Assembly: GCA_021773215.1 (NCBI GenBank)
Contig: JAJFKM010000070.1
Span: forward strand, 1-64,000
Reading direction: 5' to 3'
From: Gammaproteobacteria bacterium
GTDB lineage: Bacteria > Pseudomonadota > Gammaproteobacteria > Eutrophobiales > Eutrophobiaceae
DNA: 64,000 bases
Shown here in pieces: positions 29,997 to 38,890 of the stretch. Positions within the stretch are counted from its first letter, which is position 1. Each line of letters begins with the position of its first letter. Under the pieces are notes generated by a model. It was given only the letters and a program-made list of their open reading frames with translations. It was not told the DNA's origin and did not search any database. Both the position numbers and the translations under genes were made by a program.

Positions 29997-31082
29997 ATGA
30001 CTATATTACTAAACCCAGGCCCCGTTGTTCTAAGTGATCGTGTCCGTCAGGCCATGTTAAAACCTGATCTCTGTCATCGTGAACAAGAATTTATTGACCT
30101 GCAAAATAAGATCAAGGTTGATCTACTAAACATCTATCAACTTTCTGCAGACCAATGGGCAAGTATAGTTTTTACCGGTTCTGGCACATCAGCAATGGAA
30201 GCCATGATGACCAGCCTTGTGCCTGCGCATGGTAAGGTCTTAATTATAGAAAATGGTGTCTATGGTGAGCGCTTAAGCTATATAGCAAAAACGCATGATA
30301 TCGATCATGTCGTACTACATCATGAATGGGGCGAAGAGATTGACCTCACCAAGCTAAAAGGTGAATTACAGTATCACGAAGAATTATCCCACGTTGCCGT
30401 TGTCCATCACGAAACAACCACTGGTCGTTTAAATAATATCGATGCCGTTGCAGAACTCTGTAATAAACATGGCAACATTCCATTATTGCTCGATGCCGTC
30501 AGTAGTTTTGGTGCAGAAGAAATAAAGTTCGACGATTGGAATATCGCCGCTTGCGCCGCGACAGCCAATAAATGTTTACACGGTGTCCCCGGCACATCAT
30601 TTGTAATCACTAATAGAGAAGCCATGACACAAATGTCGGCAACCCCTGCCCGCACACTCTATCTCGATCTTGTGACCTATTTAAAATTACAAGACAGCAA
30701 CGGCACACCTTTTACCCAATCAATACAAACCTTCTATGCATTGGCCGAGGCGTTAGATGAATTAAACGATGCCGGTGGCTGGCAAGATCGCCAAAAACAA
30801 TACTGGCGACGAATGGACATCGTTCGTAGTGGTTTACAAAAATTAAACATCAAAGCATCCCTTGAACGAGACGAAACCTCCTGTGTACTAAACTCATTCC
30901 CGCTACCTGATGGAATTAGTTACGAAGAACTACACGACAAGCTAAAAGCCGCCGGCTTTGTGATCTACGCAGGCCAAGGTGGCTTTGCCAAATCACTGTT
31001 TCGCATATCCTGCATGGGTGATATTAGTGATAGTGATATGGATCGGTTTATTGATGAAATGGGGACTATCGTCAATTCCTGA
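29997..31082 (+). CDS. phnW: 2-aminoethylphosphonate:pyruvate aminotransferase
   Basis: PLP-dependent class V aminotransferase of 361 residues linking phosphonoacetaldehyde/alanine with 2-aminoethylphosphonate/pyruvate. In this cluster it should work in the biosynthetic direction, yielding 2-AEP. Visible features are the N-terminal LLNPGPVVLSDRVRQAM, the phosphate-binding TGSGTSAMEAM (60-70), His-Glu-Thr-Thr-Thr-Gly (138-143), PLP-ring Asp166 in LLLDAVSSFG, and the Schiff-base lysine Lys192 in ATANKCLHG. ATG start with no strong ribosome site; it follows the inverted-repeat element. No phosphonatase (phnX) is in the window, which supports synthesis over breakdown. Confidence 0.94.
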   Translation: MTILLNPGPVVLSDRVRQAMLKPDLCHREQEFIDLQNKIKVDLLNIYQLSADQWASIVFTGSGTSAMEAMMTSLVPAHGKVLIIENGVYGERLSYIAKTHDIDHVVLHHEWGEEIDLTKLKGELQYHEELSHVAVVHHETTTGRLNNIDAVAELCNKHGNIPLLLDAVSSFGAEEIKFDDWNIAACAATANKCLHGVPGTSFVITNREAMTQMSATPARTLYLDLVTYLKLQDSNGTPFTQSIQTFYALAEALDELNDAGGWQDRQKQYWRRMDIVRSGLQKLNIKASLERDETSCVLNSFPLPDGISYEELHDKLKAAGFVIYAGQGGFAKSLFRISCMGDISDSDMDRFIDEMGTIVNS

Positions 31083-31097
31083 GTTTTTACTGTTGTC

Positions 31098-31117
31098 GTT
31101 CCCGCTAAGGCGGGAAC
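31098..31117. repeat. Short palindromic repeat after phnW (possible terminator)
   Basis: A perfect 8-bp stem GTTCCCGC/GCGGGAAC encloses the loop TAAG, 15 bases after the phnW stop. Short CCCGC/GCGGG palindromes of this kind are widely dispersed intergenic elements in proteobacteria. It could act as a transcript end for the phosphonate genes, though no T-run follows it directly. Confidence 0.6.
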
Positions 31118-31167
31118 CCAGTTTCATCTAATATCTTTGTCTCCTTTTATCATTGCTTTCGCCTTTG

Positions 31168-31350
31168 AACGGCGAGTGACTTCTTTTTTGCTTGCCCAAA
31201 AAATGAAGTAACCAAGAAAAAAGGGCACCCCAATGTCTTGTCCTACGGATACACTCAGCATTCTTCTATTTTAATGGCACGCGCATACGGACTCCTGTCC
31301 TAATACGCTCTCGCAACGTCCCTGTTGCTCAACCATTAAAATAAAAGAAT
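31168..31350. repeat. Repeat-rich non-coding block with nested inverted repeats
   Basis: This is the core of a 462-base gene-free stretch. A first stem pairs GACTTC-TTTTTTG with CAAAAAAT-GAAGT (about 31178-31209, one bulge). A second pairs the 18-base arms 31260-31277 and 31333-31350 with one mismatch and a 55-base loop. The first part reads TTTGCTTGCCCAAAAAA, resembling a dispersed proteobacterial intergenic repeat whose spurious translations contain FACPKK. The rest of the stretch (31351-31544) holds no gene I can support. Confidence 0.65.
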
Positions 31351-31530
31351 ACTTCGGCAAAACAAAAGGGGAATCAACCTCAAATCTCGCTGTTCCTAAA
31401 TCAGTATGCTAATCTTTAAGACATCACCTCTATAAAGGAAATGGAGAAAAGGACTTGAAAAATAAAAATCTATCTTTCCACCTTAACAGTACTATATGGA
31501 ATCCGTATAGCATGTTAAACACGGAGTCCA

Positions 31531-31548
31531 CATAACACACTGTTATGC
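31531..31548. other. GTTATGC boundary motif at the start of the small-gene array
   Basis: CATAAC-ACACT-GTTATG is a perfect 6-bp hairpin, extended by C to give GTTATGC. It overlaps the start codon of the first small membrane gene (ATG inside GTTATGC). The complementary GCATAAC overlaps that gene's stop codon. This bracketing is what a gene cassette bounded by attC core sites looks like, but no integrase is in the window. Confidence 0.35.
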
Positions 31549-31946
31549 AACAAATTAGAAACTTGCAATATCTGTATGGACTACTCATTGCACCACTAGC
31601 ACCAGGAATTGTTTGGCCCATATCCGCAAACATCCTATCTGGTGAGACACCATATTCTTTACATGAATACTTTTTCCTTTTTATGTTCAGTATTCCATTA
31701 AGTTACGTTGGTGCACTGCTACTTGGTGTTCCTTCATTTCTATTACTTCTCAAATTACGCAAATTAAATGCTCTAACTATCTTTCTCGCTGGCGCAATTA
31801 CCGGCGGGGTTTTCTTTTCTGCTATCTTAGGATTTGAGGTGAAAATTTTCGTTTGGGGAATTTTTCTTGGTGTTATTACTGCGTTAGTTTTCGCTGCGCT
31901 TATCGGCATCTTTCCCTTAGCAAGGCATACTAAAAATGTTGCATAA
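31545..31946 (+). CDS. Small integral membrane protein of unknown function
   Basis: A 133-residue protein with four predicted membrane helices (roughly residues 10-28, 43-65, 74-95 and 100-125) joined by short basic or polar loops and ending RHTKNVA. I recognise no named family with confidence. No ribosome-binding site is evident before the ATG. Start and stop codons both lie inside short complementary core motifs (GTTATGC and GCATAAC), unlike ordinary chromosomal genes nearby. It is the first of three small membrane-protein genes in tandem on this strand. Confidence 0.65.
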   Translation: MQQIRNLQYLYGLLIAPLAPGIVWPISANILSGETPYSLHEYFFLFMFSIPLSYVGALLLGVPSFLLLLKLRKLNALTIFLAGAITGGVFFSAILGFEVKIFVWGIFLGVITALVFAALIGIFPLARHTKNVA

Positions 31947-32015
31947 CAAAAATCACTCAACACGGTCTGCTCTATTGCTGCTCGGTTTCGCAGCCCGTGA
32001 TTTCAAAAGTTAAAT
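31941..32015 (+). other. attC-like imperfect palindrome between two small genes
   Basis: The spacer has nested dyad symmetry. The outer pair is GCATAAC (31941-31947) and GTTAAAT (32009-32015), partly complementary and both with the invariant AAC/GTT core. The next pair is a perfect 7-bp AAATCAC (31950-31956) and GTGATTT (31997-32003). An inner hairpin GCTGC/GCAGC (31977-31994) closes it. The total of about 75 bases and the stop codon of the preceding gene inside the first core match integron attC sites. The incomplete outer pairing is a weakness. Confidence 0.4.
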
Positions 32016-32036
32016 GACTTAACTAAGGGTCAGAAC

Positions 32037-32414
32037 ATGAATAGAACAATTTCAATACTTCTATTTATTGTTGGCGCAATAAATTTTTTACCTGTCATTG
32101 GTGTTCTTTCTGCTGCAAAACTATCTTCAGCGTATTCAGTAGACTTGGTGGGTAACGATATTATTATTTTAATGCGTCATCGCGCCTTACTGTTTGGCAT
32201 CATTGGTGGCTTTGTACTCTTTTCTGTTTTTAGACCCGCTTATCAGTCAGTGGCTATGATTATGGCGGCTATTTCAATGGTGGGGTTTCTGTATTTTGTT
32301 TGGGCCGCGGGTGATTACAACGATTCAATATCTAGAATCGCTATGATAGATTTAGCTGGTATCGGGTGTTTATTATTAGCGTCGATATTAAAGTATGTCA
32401 GTACAAAAAATTAA
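32037..32414 (+). CDS. Small integral membrane protein of unknown function
   Basis: A 125-residue protein with four membrane helices (about residues 5-25, 45-66, 70-93, 98-120). The N-terminal pattern ISILLFIVGAINFLPVIGVL and the middle RHRALLFGIIGGFVLF recur in small hypothetical membrane proteins I have seen in proteobacteria, but I know no function. GGGTCAG lies near the expected ribosome-site distance before the ATG. The stop codon lies in the word TTAAC, and a hairpin (GGACGTGC with GCACGCC, about 32431-32449) follows in the gap to the next gene. Confidence 0.7.
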   Translation: MNRTISILLFIVGAINFLPVIGVLSAAKLSSAYSVDLVGNDIIILMRHRALLFGIIGGFVLFSVFRPAYQSVAMIMAAISMVGFLYFVWAAGDYNDSISRIAMIDLAGIGCLLLASILKYVSTKN

Positions 32415-32493
32415 CAAGGAGAACAAGCAAGGACGTGCTACTGCACGCCACTTAACTTAGTATTCATCAAGAGCAAAAAACGAGGGTAATAAT

Positions 32494-32847
32494 ATGGCTT
32501 TAATTACAAATATATTTGTTGGGCTTGTGGCATTTCTACATATTTACTTTCTTGTTCTAGAAATGTTTCTCTGGGACAAACCTTTTGGTCTTAAGACGTT
32601 TGGCAATACTCAAGAAAAGGCCAATGTCACTAAAGTACTGGCAATGAATCAAGGGCTCTATAATGGCTTTCTCGCAGCCGGTTTAATATGGGGTCTAATA
32701 CTTGGCGCAGCAGGTACCAACATAATCATTTTTTTTCTTAGCTGTGTGATTTTAGCCGGTCTCTTTGGCGCAGCGACAGCAAGTCGTAAGATTCTATTTA
32801 TTCAGGCGGCACCCGCTATAGCAGCACTTGTTTTAGTGTTGCTCTGA
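32494..32847 (+). CDS. DUF1304-family membrane protein
   Basis: A 117-residue protein with about four membrane helices. The DUF1304 signature is clear: the Glu-Met-Phe-Leu-Trp and KPFGLKTFG segment at residues 23-37, then KVLAMNQGLYNGFLAAGLIWG (47-67). The family is widespread and uncharacterised; the conserved polar residues inside the first helix pair suggest small-molecule binding or transport. CGAGGG precedes the ATG. It is the last of the three small membrane genes and is followed by a convergent response-regulator gene. Confidence 0.88.
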   Translation: MALITNIFVGLVAFLHIYFLVLEMFLWDKPFGLKTFGNTQEKANVTKVLAMNQGLYNGFLAAGLIWGLILGAAGTNIIIFFLSCVILAGLFGAATASRKILFIQAAPAIAALVLVLL

Positions 32848-32954
32848 TTATTTACCTCACACTCAGTCACATTGGATATAAGTCTTATGTCGATATTATT
32901 GGATCGGACATTTTAAAGAGTCATGTTATCGAAAAACGGCAAGACAAAATAAGC

Positions 32955-33380
32955 TTAGCTAGTCACTTCCTCAACTCTCTTATTAATTTGTTCTTGTAAC
33001 AAATCAAACACTTTTTCAGACAACTTTTGCGGATTAAAGGGTTTCACAACATAGTGTTTAATCCCTATCTTAAGTGCTTCAGTGACACTGTCCTTTTGAT
33101 CGTTGCCGGTGAGTAGGATGAAAGGTATATTTTTGTATTTTTTATCAGTTTGTATTTGTTCGAATAATTCAGGACCAGACATAATGGGCATCACCCAGTC
33201 ACAAATCACCAAATTAATCTTTTTACTTTTCATCAATTTTAGTGCTTGTTGACCATCACCTGCTTCAATCAAACTCCTGAAGCCTTGCGCTCGTAGTGAA
33301 GCTTTAATGGTATGTCGCATTGAGATTGCATCTTCAACGATCAGAATATTATTTTTTGCTATTTCTGGTGTGATTTCCAT
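32955..33380 (-). CDS. Single-domain CheY-like response regulator
   Basis: A 141-residue receiver domain without an output domain. The acidic pair is Glu-Asp in ILIVEDAISMR (16-17), the phospho-acceptor Asp61 is in LVICDWVMPIMSG, the Thr is in ILLTGND, and the Lys is in YVVKPFN. The sequence resembles CheY-type chemotaxis or phosphorelay receivers. There is no histidine kinase nearby. It lies 56 bases downstream of dxs on the same strand. ATG start. Partners cannot be told from this window. Confidence 0.9.
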   Translation of the reverse strand: MEITPEIAKNNILIVEDAISMRHTIKASLRAQGFRSLIEAGDGQQALKLMKSKKINLVICDWVMPIMSGPELFEQIQTDKKYKNIPFILLTGNDQKDSVTEALKIGIKHYVVKPFNPQKLSEKVFDLLQEQINKRVEEVTS

Positions 33381-33436
33381 CCGACTATAGTCCTTTATTC
33401 AAAACTTGAATAAATATCGGCTGAATTCAAAATTAC

Positions 33437-35332
33437 TTAAGCGCTACTTGCTACTTGTTCTCTCTCAGATTCATCCATCTGCTCAGTAATAAAATCAAGG
33501 ATCCCATCATAGTCTAGCTTGGCGTCTCTCAACATGTCATCTCTGGAACCGTGCTGCAGTAGCCTGTCTGGTAAACCATAATTAGCAGTCTTTTGTTTAA
33601 TACCGTGTGCTGCAATCACTTCATTTACTGCTCCACCTGCTCCACCTGATATGGCATTCTCTTCAACAGTAATAATCAGATCATGATCTCCGCACATCTC
33701 GATAATAAGCATTTCATCAATAGGTTTAACAAATCGCATATTAACGATGGTTGCATCGAGTTCTTCTGCAATACGTTCGCAAGGTTCAACCATGGTGCCA
33801 AATGCCAAGATAGCCAAACCTTTGCCCTTACGTCTGAGCTCAGCTTTACCAATGGGTAATGCGGTCATTTCCTTCTCGATATCAACACCAGGACCAGTAC
33901 CGCGCGGATAACGAACCGCAGCCGGTTGATCAAGTTTAAAACCGGTATATAACATCTGTCGACATTCGTTTTCATCTGCTGGTGCCATAATGACCATCCC
34001 CGGCAAACAACGCATAAAACTCAGGTCATAAGAACCATTATGTGTCGGTCCATCGGCGCCTACGCAACCGGCTCTGTCAATCGCAAACAGTACCGGTAAT
34101 TCCTGAACCACAACATCATGTATCAATTGATCATAGGCGCGTTGTAAGAACGTAGAATAGATCGCAACAACCGGCTTTAAACCATCGCACGCCATACCAG
34201 CTGCAACAGTGACACTATGTTGTTCTGCTATTGCCACATCAAAATATTTATCCGGGTGCTCTTTTTCAAATTGTACCAAGCCTGAACCTTCACGCATCGC
34301 TGGTGTAATTGCCGCGAAACGATGATCTTGCTTGGCCATGTCACAAGCCCAATCACCAAATACTTTACTATAGGTCGGGCTCGATGCCGGTTTGCCCGAA
34401 GGAATAATCCCTTTATGCGGATCAAATGGTGTTACGCCATGATATTTAACCGGGTCGTCTTCCGCCGGCGCATAGCCTTTACCTTTTTTGGTGATTATGT
34501 GTAAAAACTGAGGGCCTTTAAGTTCTTGAATATTCTTTAATGTAGCAATTAAAGCATGCAAATCATGGCCATCTACTGGTCCGATATAGTTGAACCCAAA
34601 TTCTTCGAACAGCGTACCAGGACTAATCATGCCTTTAACATGTTCTTCAGCGCGCTTCGCTATCTCAAGTGCACTCGGTATATTTGATAACACTTTCTTA
34701 CTACTACTACGGACGCTGGTATAAAGCTTTCCAGATAATAATTGTGCAAAACGATTTGATAATGCGCCTACATTCGGTGAAATGGCCATATTGTTATCGT
34801 TCAAGATAACCAATAGGTCGCTATGTAAAGCACCGGCATGATTTAAAGCCTCAAAAGCCATTCCGGCAGTGATACTCCCATCGCCAATAATCGCGACAGA
34901 TTTTCGGTCTGAACCTGTTCGCGCTGCTGCAATAGACATCCCCAGTGCGGCGCTGATAGATGTACTGGAATGACCAACGCCAAAGGCATCATATTCACTT
35001 TCGCCACGTTTAGGGAACGGCGTTAAACCTTCCCACTGACGAATGCTATGTAATTGATCTTTTCTGCCTGTCAGTATTTTATGGATGTAAGCTTGGTGAC
35101 CCACATCCCAAACCAGACGATCATCTGGTGTGTTATAGAGATAATGTAAGGCAACAGTGAGTTCAGTCACCCCCAAACTCGCTGCAAAGTGGCCACCACT
35201 CTTGCTTACAGAGTGTAGCAAAAATAATCTAAGTTCTTCGACAAGCTGTTCTAATTGCGATTCAGGCAGCTTTCTTAGGTCTGAAGGACAATCAATCTGG
35301 TCTAAAAGTGGTGTGTTAATGTCGTTATTCAT
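33437..35332 (-). CDS. dxs: 1-deoxy-D-xylulose-5-phosphate synthase
   Basis: First enzyme of the MEP isoprenoid pathway: pyruvate plus glyceraldehyde-3-phosphate gives DXP with ThDP. At 631 residues it is full length. Seen are [12 protein letters not shown], the ThDP/metal motif [18 protein letters not shown] through [17 protein letters not shown], the catalytic Glu region [31 protein letters not shown] and RYPRGTGPG. It is divergent from hpnH, and isoprenoid supply fits hopanoid synthesis next door. In many gammaproteobacteria dxs is near ispA/xseB; here it is not. ATG start. Confidence 0.95.
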   Translation of the reverse strand: MNNDINTPLLDQIDCPSDLRKLPESQLEQLVEELRLFLLHSVSKSGGHFAASLGVTELTVALHYLYNTPDDRLVWDVGHQAYIHKILTGRKDQLHSIRQWEGLTPFPKRGESEYDAFGVGHSSTSISAALGMSIAAARTGSDRKSVAIIGDGSITAGMAFEALNHAGALHSDLLVILNDNNMAISPNVGALSNRFAQLLSGKLYTSVRSSSKKVLSNIPSALEIAKRAEEHVKGMISPGTLFEEFGFNYIGPVDGHDLHALIATLKNIQELKGPQFLHIITKKGKGYAPAEDDPVKYHGVTPFDPHKGIIPSGKPASSPTYSKVFGDWACDMAKQDHRFAAITPAMREGSGLVQFEKEHPDKYFDVAIAEQHSVTVAAGMACDGLKPVVAIYSTFLQRAYDQLIHDVVVQELPVLFAIDRAGCVGADGPTHNGSYDLSFMRCLPGMVIMAPADENECRQMLYTGFKLDQPAAVRYPRGTGPGVDIEKEMTALPIGKAELRRKGKGLAILAFGTMVEPCERIAEELDATIVNMRFVKPIDEMLIIEMCGDHDLIITVEENAISGGAGGAVNEVIAAHGIKQKTANYGLPDRLLQHGSRDDMLRDAKLDYDGILDFITEQMDESEREQVASSA

Positions 35333-35481
35333 TACTTATTAGCTTTAAAATGATTCCATTATGAATAGTGACAAAGAGGCATGCAAGAAGATCAATGATT
35401 TAGGGCTATAAAGTAATACCTGCGGTAATGTTAAAAATTAAGTAAAACACAGGCTGTACATTCACTCACACATCACTTATC

Positions 35482-35509
35482 TTGACGTGTTTTAGTGTTG
35501 TAGTACAAA
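35482..35509 (+). promoter_or_regulatory. Possible promoter of hpnH
   Basis: TTGACG (35482-35487) and TACAAA (35504-35509) are 16 bases apart, in the 227-base gap between divergent dxs and hpnH, about 50 bases before the hpnH start. The -35 is good and the -10 is weak. Confidence 0.35.
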
Positions 35510-35559
35510 AAAATAACATCGAAAATCGCTATTTAACTAAATAATCTGGAGTCGTTTAA

Positions 35560-36687
35560 ATGGGTGTCCCTCTTATTCAGCAATACAGAATGGGTAAATA
35601 TATACTCGGTAAGAAATTCAGTGGTGTAAAAAAATACCCACTAGTATTAATGTTGGAGCCCTTATTCCGCTGTAATCTGGCCTGTGCTGGTTGTGGCAAG
35701 ATCGATTATCCAAAAGAAATTCTCGATAAACGCCTAAGTTATGATGAGTGCATGAACGCCATTGATGAATGTGGCGCTCCCGTCGTCTCTATCGCTGGTG
35801 GCGAGCCATTGATTCACAAGGAAATGACTCAAATAGTAAATGGCTATATTGAGCGTAAGAAATTTGTCTATCTTTGCACCAATGCACTACTGCTAAAGAA
35901 ACATATCGACGAATACACGCCATCCCCCTATTTGACCTTTTCAATTCATCTGGATGGCAACAAAGAACGCCATGACGCTTCGGTTTGTCTGGAAGGTGTC
36001 TTCGAAAAATGCATAAGCGTAATCAAACTGGCTATTGAAAAGGGTTTCCGTGTCACTATCAACTGTACCTTGTTCCAGAATGAGCCCGCCGAAGAAGTAG
36101 CCGAGTTCATGGATATGGCAATGGAATTAGGTGTTGAAGCTGTCACAATTTCACCAGGATATCACTACGAAAGAGCACCTAAACAGGATGTGTTCCTGAA
36201 AAAGACTGAGAGTAAGCAGCTTTTTCGCGATTTATTTAAACTGGGCATTGGTAAAAAGTGGCGTTTTAATCAGTCATCTCTGTATCTCGATTTCCTGGCC
36301 GGAAACCAGACTTATGAATGCACACCTTGGGGCAACCCGACCCGTAATGTCTTTGGCTGGCAAAAACCTTGCTACCTGTTAGTTGGCGAAGGCTATGCAC
36401 CAACATTTGCTGGCTTAATGGAAGAAACCGAATGGGCGAATTATGGTACTGGGAAAAATCCAAAATGTGATAACTGTATGGTTCATTGCGGTTTCGAAGC
36501 TACCGCTGTCAATGATACGGTTAATCATCCATTTAAAGCATTGGGTGTATTCCTGAAAGGCCCTAAGACCGACGGTGAAATGGCTCCTGAGCTACCTACC
36601 CTATACAAAGAAGAAGTAATCGCACCAAAACTGGTTGCGGAAACTAAAGCAACCAAGAGTTGCGGTAGTAGCAAGCAAGTAGCTTAA
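35560..36687 (+). CDS. hpnH: Adenosyl-hopene transferase HpnH (radical SAM)
   Basis: Adds the 5'-deoxyadenosyl group of SAM to diploptene, the first step of extended (C35) hopanoid side-chain synthesis. The 375 residues start MGVPLIQQYRMGKYILG, the usual HpnH start. The radical-SAM cluster motif CNLACAGC supplies Cys38, Cys42 and Cys45. A C-terminal cysteine cluster (CDNCMVHCGFEA) follows, and SIAGGEPLIHKE is the GGE motif. The C-terminal tail (SCGSSKQVA) is short and polar. It leads the run hpnH-hpnB-hpnM-mlaA. Squalene-hopene cyclase is not in the window. Confidence 0.95.
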   Translation: MGVPLIQQYRMGKYILGKKFSGVKKYPLVLMLEPLFRCNLACAGCGKIDYPKEILDKRLSYDECMNAIDECGAPVVSIAGGEPLIHKEMTQIVNGYIERKKFVYLCTNALLLKKHIDEYTPSPYLTFSIHLDGNKERHDASVCLEGVFEKCISVIKLAIEKGFRVTINCTLFQNEPAEEVAEFMDMAMELGVEAVTISPGYHYERAPKQDVFLKKTESKQLFRDLFKLGIGKKWRFNQSSLYLDFLAGNQTYECTPWGNPTRNVFGWQKPCYLLVGEGYAPTFAGLMEETEWANYGTGKNPKCDNCMVHCGFEATAVNDTVNHPFKALGVFLKGPKTDGEMAPELPTLYKEEVIAPKLVAETKATKSCGSSKQVA

Positions 36688-36928
36688 ACCTATATTCCGC
36701 AGTTGACCGCTACGAGTTTGTATTGTCATATTGATGATAATAAAAACATTGCCGCAATTAACATTTGTCCTCAAATTGAAGATGCTACTGCATGTATAGC
36801 AACACTGTTTGCCCGCCTGACTATGTGAAAAAATCCACTAAGGGAATAACCATTAGCTCATTTTTTCTCTACGCCAGCCTAACAAACAGAACTACTCTAC
36901 AAGCAGTCCAACCAAGGAATCTAGGTTC

Positions 36929-38041
36929 ATGGAACTAACACTCCTGGCAGTAATGCCAGGATTGCTTATATGGCTCGCAATACTACTATTACCCTGGCGT
37001 CCCTGGAGTACGCGAGAATCACTCGATAGCCAATCAATAGAAAATCTCGGTTTATCCAATGTCACTGTCCTTATCCCTGCCAGAGATGAGGCAGAAACAA
37101 TCAGCCAGACACTTACTGGGCTGAAAGATCAAGGAAATGAATTAAACATAATCCTGGTAGATGACCAATCTACCGATAGAACTGTTGAAAAAGCCCTTAC
37201 GGTTAATTTAAAAAACCTGCAAATCGTCTCCGGGACACCATTACCTGATGGTTGGAGTGGTAAATTGTGGGCTCTGGAACAAGGTCGTCAACTCATAAAA
37301 ACACCTTATCTCTTACTATTAGACGCTGATATTGTTTTAAAGCCTGGACTAATCCCGACACTGATAAGAAAGGCGCAGAATGATGACTTAAAAATGCTCT
37401 CCTTAATGGCTCATCTAAAAATGGAATCGAGCTGGGAAAAAGGCTTAATGCCAGCCTTTATATTCTTTTTTAAATTACTTTATCCATTTCATCTCTCTAA
37501 CAAACCTAGCTCCTCAATCGCTGCTGCTGCAGGCGGCTGTATCTTGCTGGAATCATCTGTTCTAGAAAAATTAGGTGGCTTTGATTGCATTAAAGATGCG
37601 TTAATTGATGATTGCTCATTAGCAAAACAAGTTAAGCAAGACGGAAATAAAATCTGGATGGGGCTTACTCACTCAGCGATCAGCATTCGTCCATATAATT
37701 CGCTATCAACGATCTGGCAAATGGTGACTCGAACTGCCTATACTCAACTGCTCTACTCTCCACTGCTGCTAATGGTTTGTACTATATTGATGATCGCTGC
37801 ATTTGCCTTACCCATTGCGGCATTGTTGCAAGCACAAATAAATTTAATAATTGTTGGTCTAGTAATACTCGGAATACAAGCCGCATGTTATCTACCGACG
37901 CTACGCTACTATTCAATGAATCCCCTATATTCACTTTCTTTACCATTGGTAGGTACTCTTTATCTGCTGATGACATGGAGTTCTGCATTTCATTATTATT
38001 TTGGGAAAGGTGCGGTTTGGAAAGATCGCCATTATAATTAG
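36929..38041 (+). CDS. hpnB: Hopanoid-associated glycosyltransferase HpnB
   Basis: Family 2 membrane glycosyltransferase of 370 residues associated with hopene biosynthesis loci. An N-terminal helix (about 3-22) precedes the GT-A catalytic domain with VLIPARDEAE, ILVDDQSTDRT, LLLDADIVL (the DxD motif) and the acceptor-side DALIDDCSLAKQVKQDG. There are three C-terminal helices (about 280-360). AAGGAATCTAGG lies before the ATG. The sugar and acceptor are not known for this family; it may modify a hopanoid. The 241 bases between hpnH and this gene hold nothing I can identify. Confidence 0.88.
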   Translation: MELTLLAVMPGLLIWLAILLLPWRPWSTRESLDSQSIENLGLSNVTVLIPARDEAETISQTLTGLKDQGNELNIILVDDQSTDRTVEKALTVNLKNLQIVSGTPLPDGWSGKLWALEQGRQLIKTPYLLLLDADIVLKPGLIPTLIRKAQNDDLKMLSLMAHLKMESSWEKGLMPAFIFFFKLLYPFHLSNKPSSSIAAAAGGCILLESSVLEKLGGFDCIKDALIDDCSLAKQVKQDGNKIWMGLTHSAISIRPYNSLSTIWQMVTRTAYTQLLYSPLLLMVCTILMIAAFALPIAALLQAQINLIIVGLVILGIQAACYLPTLRYYSMNPLYSLSLPLVGTLYLLMTWSSAFHYYFGKGAVWKDRHYN

Positions 38042-38166
38042 GCCTCATAATGCAACAAACTTGATTTAACCCCCTCTAAAGTTTTATCACGACACAATAT
38101 TTATTGTATGAACTCGAAGCAAACTGGTTTGCCTGAATTATGTATAACTAACAACGGATTAAATAA

Positions 38167-38790
38167 ATGATTCTAAAGCTTAGACATCTGTTAAAAACAA
38201 CGATATTTATCAGCCTGACCTTTTTTAGTTGCCTACTTTGGGCTGAAATAGAACAAGAACAGGCGATCTATGCCCCTGTTGATGAATTACATGCCTCCTT
38301 GCTGACCATCATGGAGGATGCCGACACTAAAAGCTTTCAAGAACGATATGACCTCATGGAAGAAGCCGTGATTACTCATTTCAATTCTCCACTAATAGCT
38401 AAAGTGATATTAAGCAGGCACTGGAAATCGCTAGAGGAACAGTCTCAATCAGATTTTATAGATTTATTTAACCGTTTGACGATATCAACTTATGTGGATC
38501 GATTTGATTCCTTCAGTGGAGAATATTTTAAAAATCTGTCCATTGAGCAAATGAAGGAAAATAGATTCATGGCAAAAACAGAGTTTGTTCGTACTAATGA
38601 TGAGCCTGTATCATTCAATTATATTGTTCAAAATGATGATGACGGATGGAAAATAATTAGCGTCATCGCTAATGGCATCAACGATTTATCTTTGAAAAGA
38701 GCCGATTATTCCGCGATCATCAAGGAAAAAGGTTTTGATGCATTGATAGACAGCTTGAAAGAAAAAATCAGTGACTTGCAGCCAAAATAA
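38167..38790 (+). CDS. hpnM: HpnM/MlaC-family periplasmic lipid-binding protein
   Basis: A 207-residue exported protein. The signal peptide is MILKLRHLLKTTIFISLTFF, with cleavage likely after LLWA. The MlaC/Ttg2D fold region follows: LLTIMEDADTKSFQERYDLMEEAVITHFN, LIAKVILSRHWKSLEEQSQSDFIDLF, SFNYIVQNDDDGWKIISVIANGINDLSLKRADYSAII. MlaC carries phospholipids across the periplasm; HpnM relatives in hopanoid loci may carry hopanoids. It lies between hpnB and mlaA on the same strand, which supports lipid traffic to or from the outer membrane. Confidence 0.88.
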   Translation: MILKLRHLLKTTIFISLTFFSCLLWAEIEQEQAIYAPVDELHASLLTIMEDADTKSFQERYDLMEEAVITHFNSPLIAKVILSRHWKSLEEQSQSDFIDLFNRLTISTYVDRFDSFSGEYFKNLSIEQMKENRFMAKTEFVRTNDEPVSFNYIVQNDDDGWKIISVIANGINDLSLKRADYSAIIKEKGFDALIDSLKEKISDLQPK

Positions 38791-38890
38791 TTTGCAAAAT
38801 CGATATTAAAAATTGTTTCCAGCCTTAAGGTATGTCAATATTTGCCGAAATAAAATAACAACATATTCGAACTGCAAGAGAGAGTAAAAA

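Noticed and set aside
31083-31544. A gene in the 462-base gap after phnW
   Set aside because: Frames are short and run through palindromes; the readable peptide words are those of a dispersed repeat, not a protein family.
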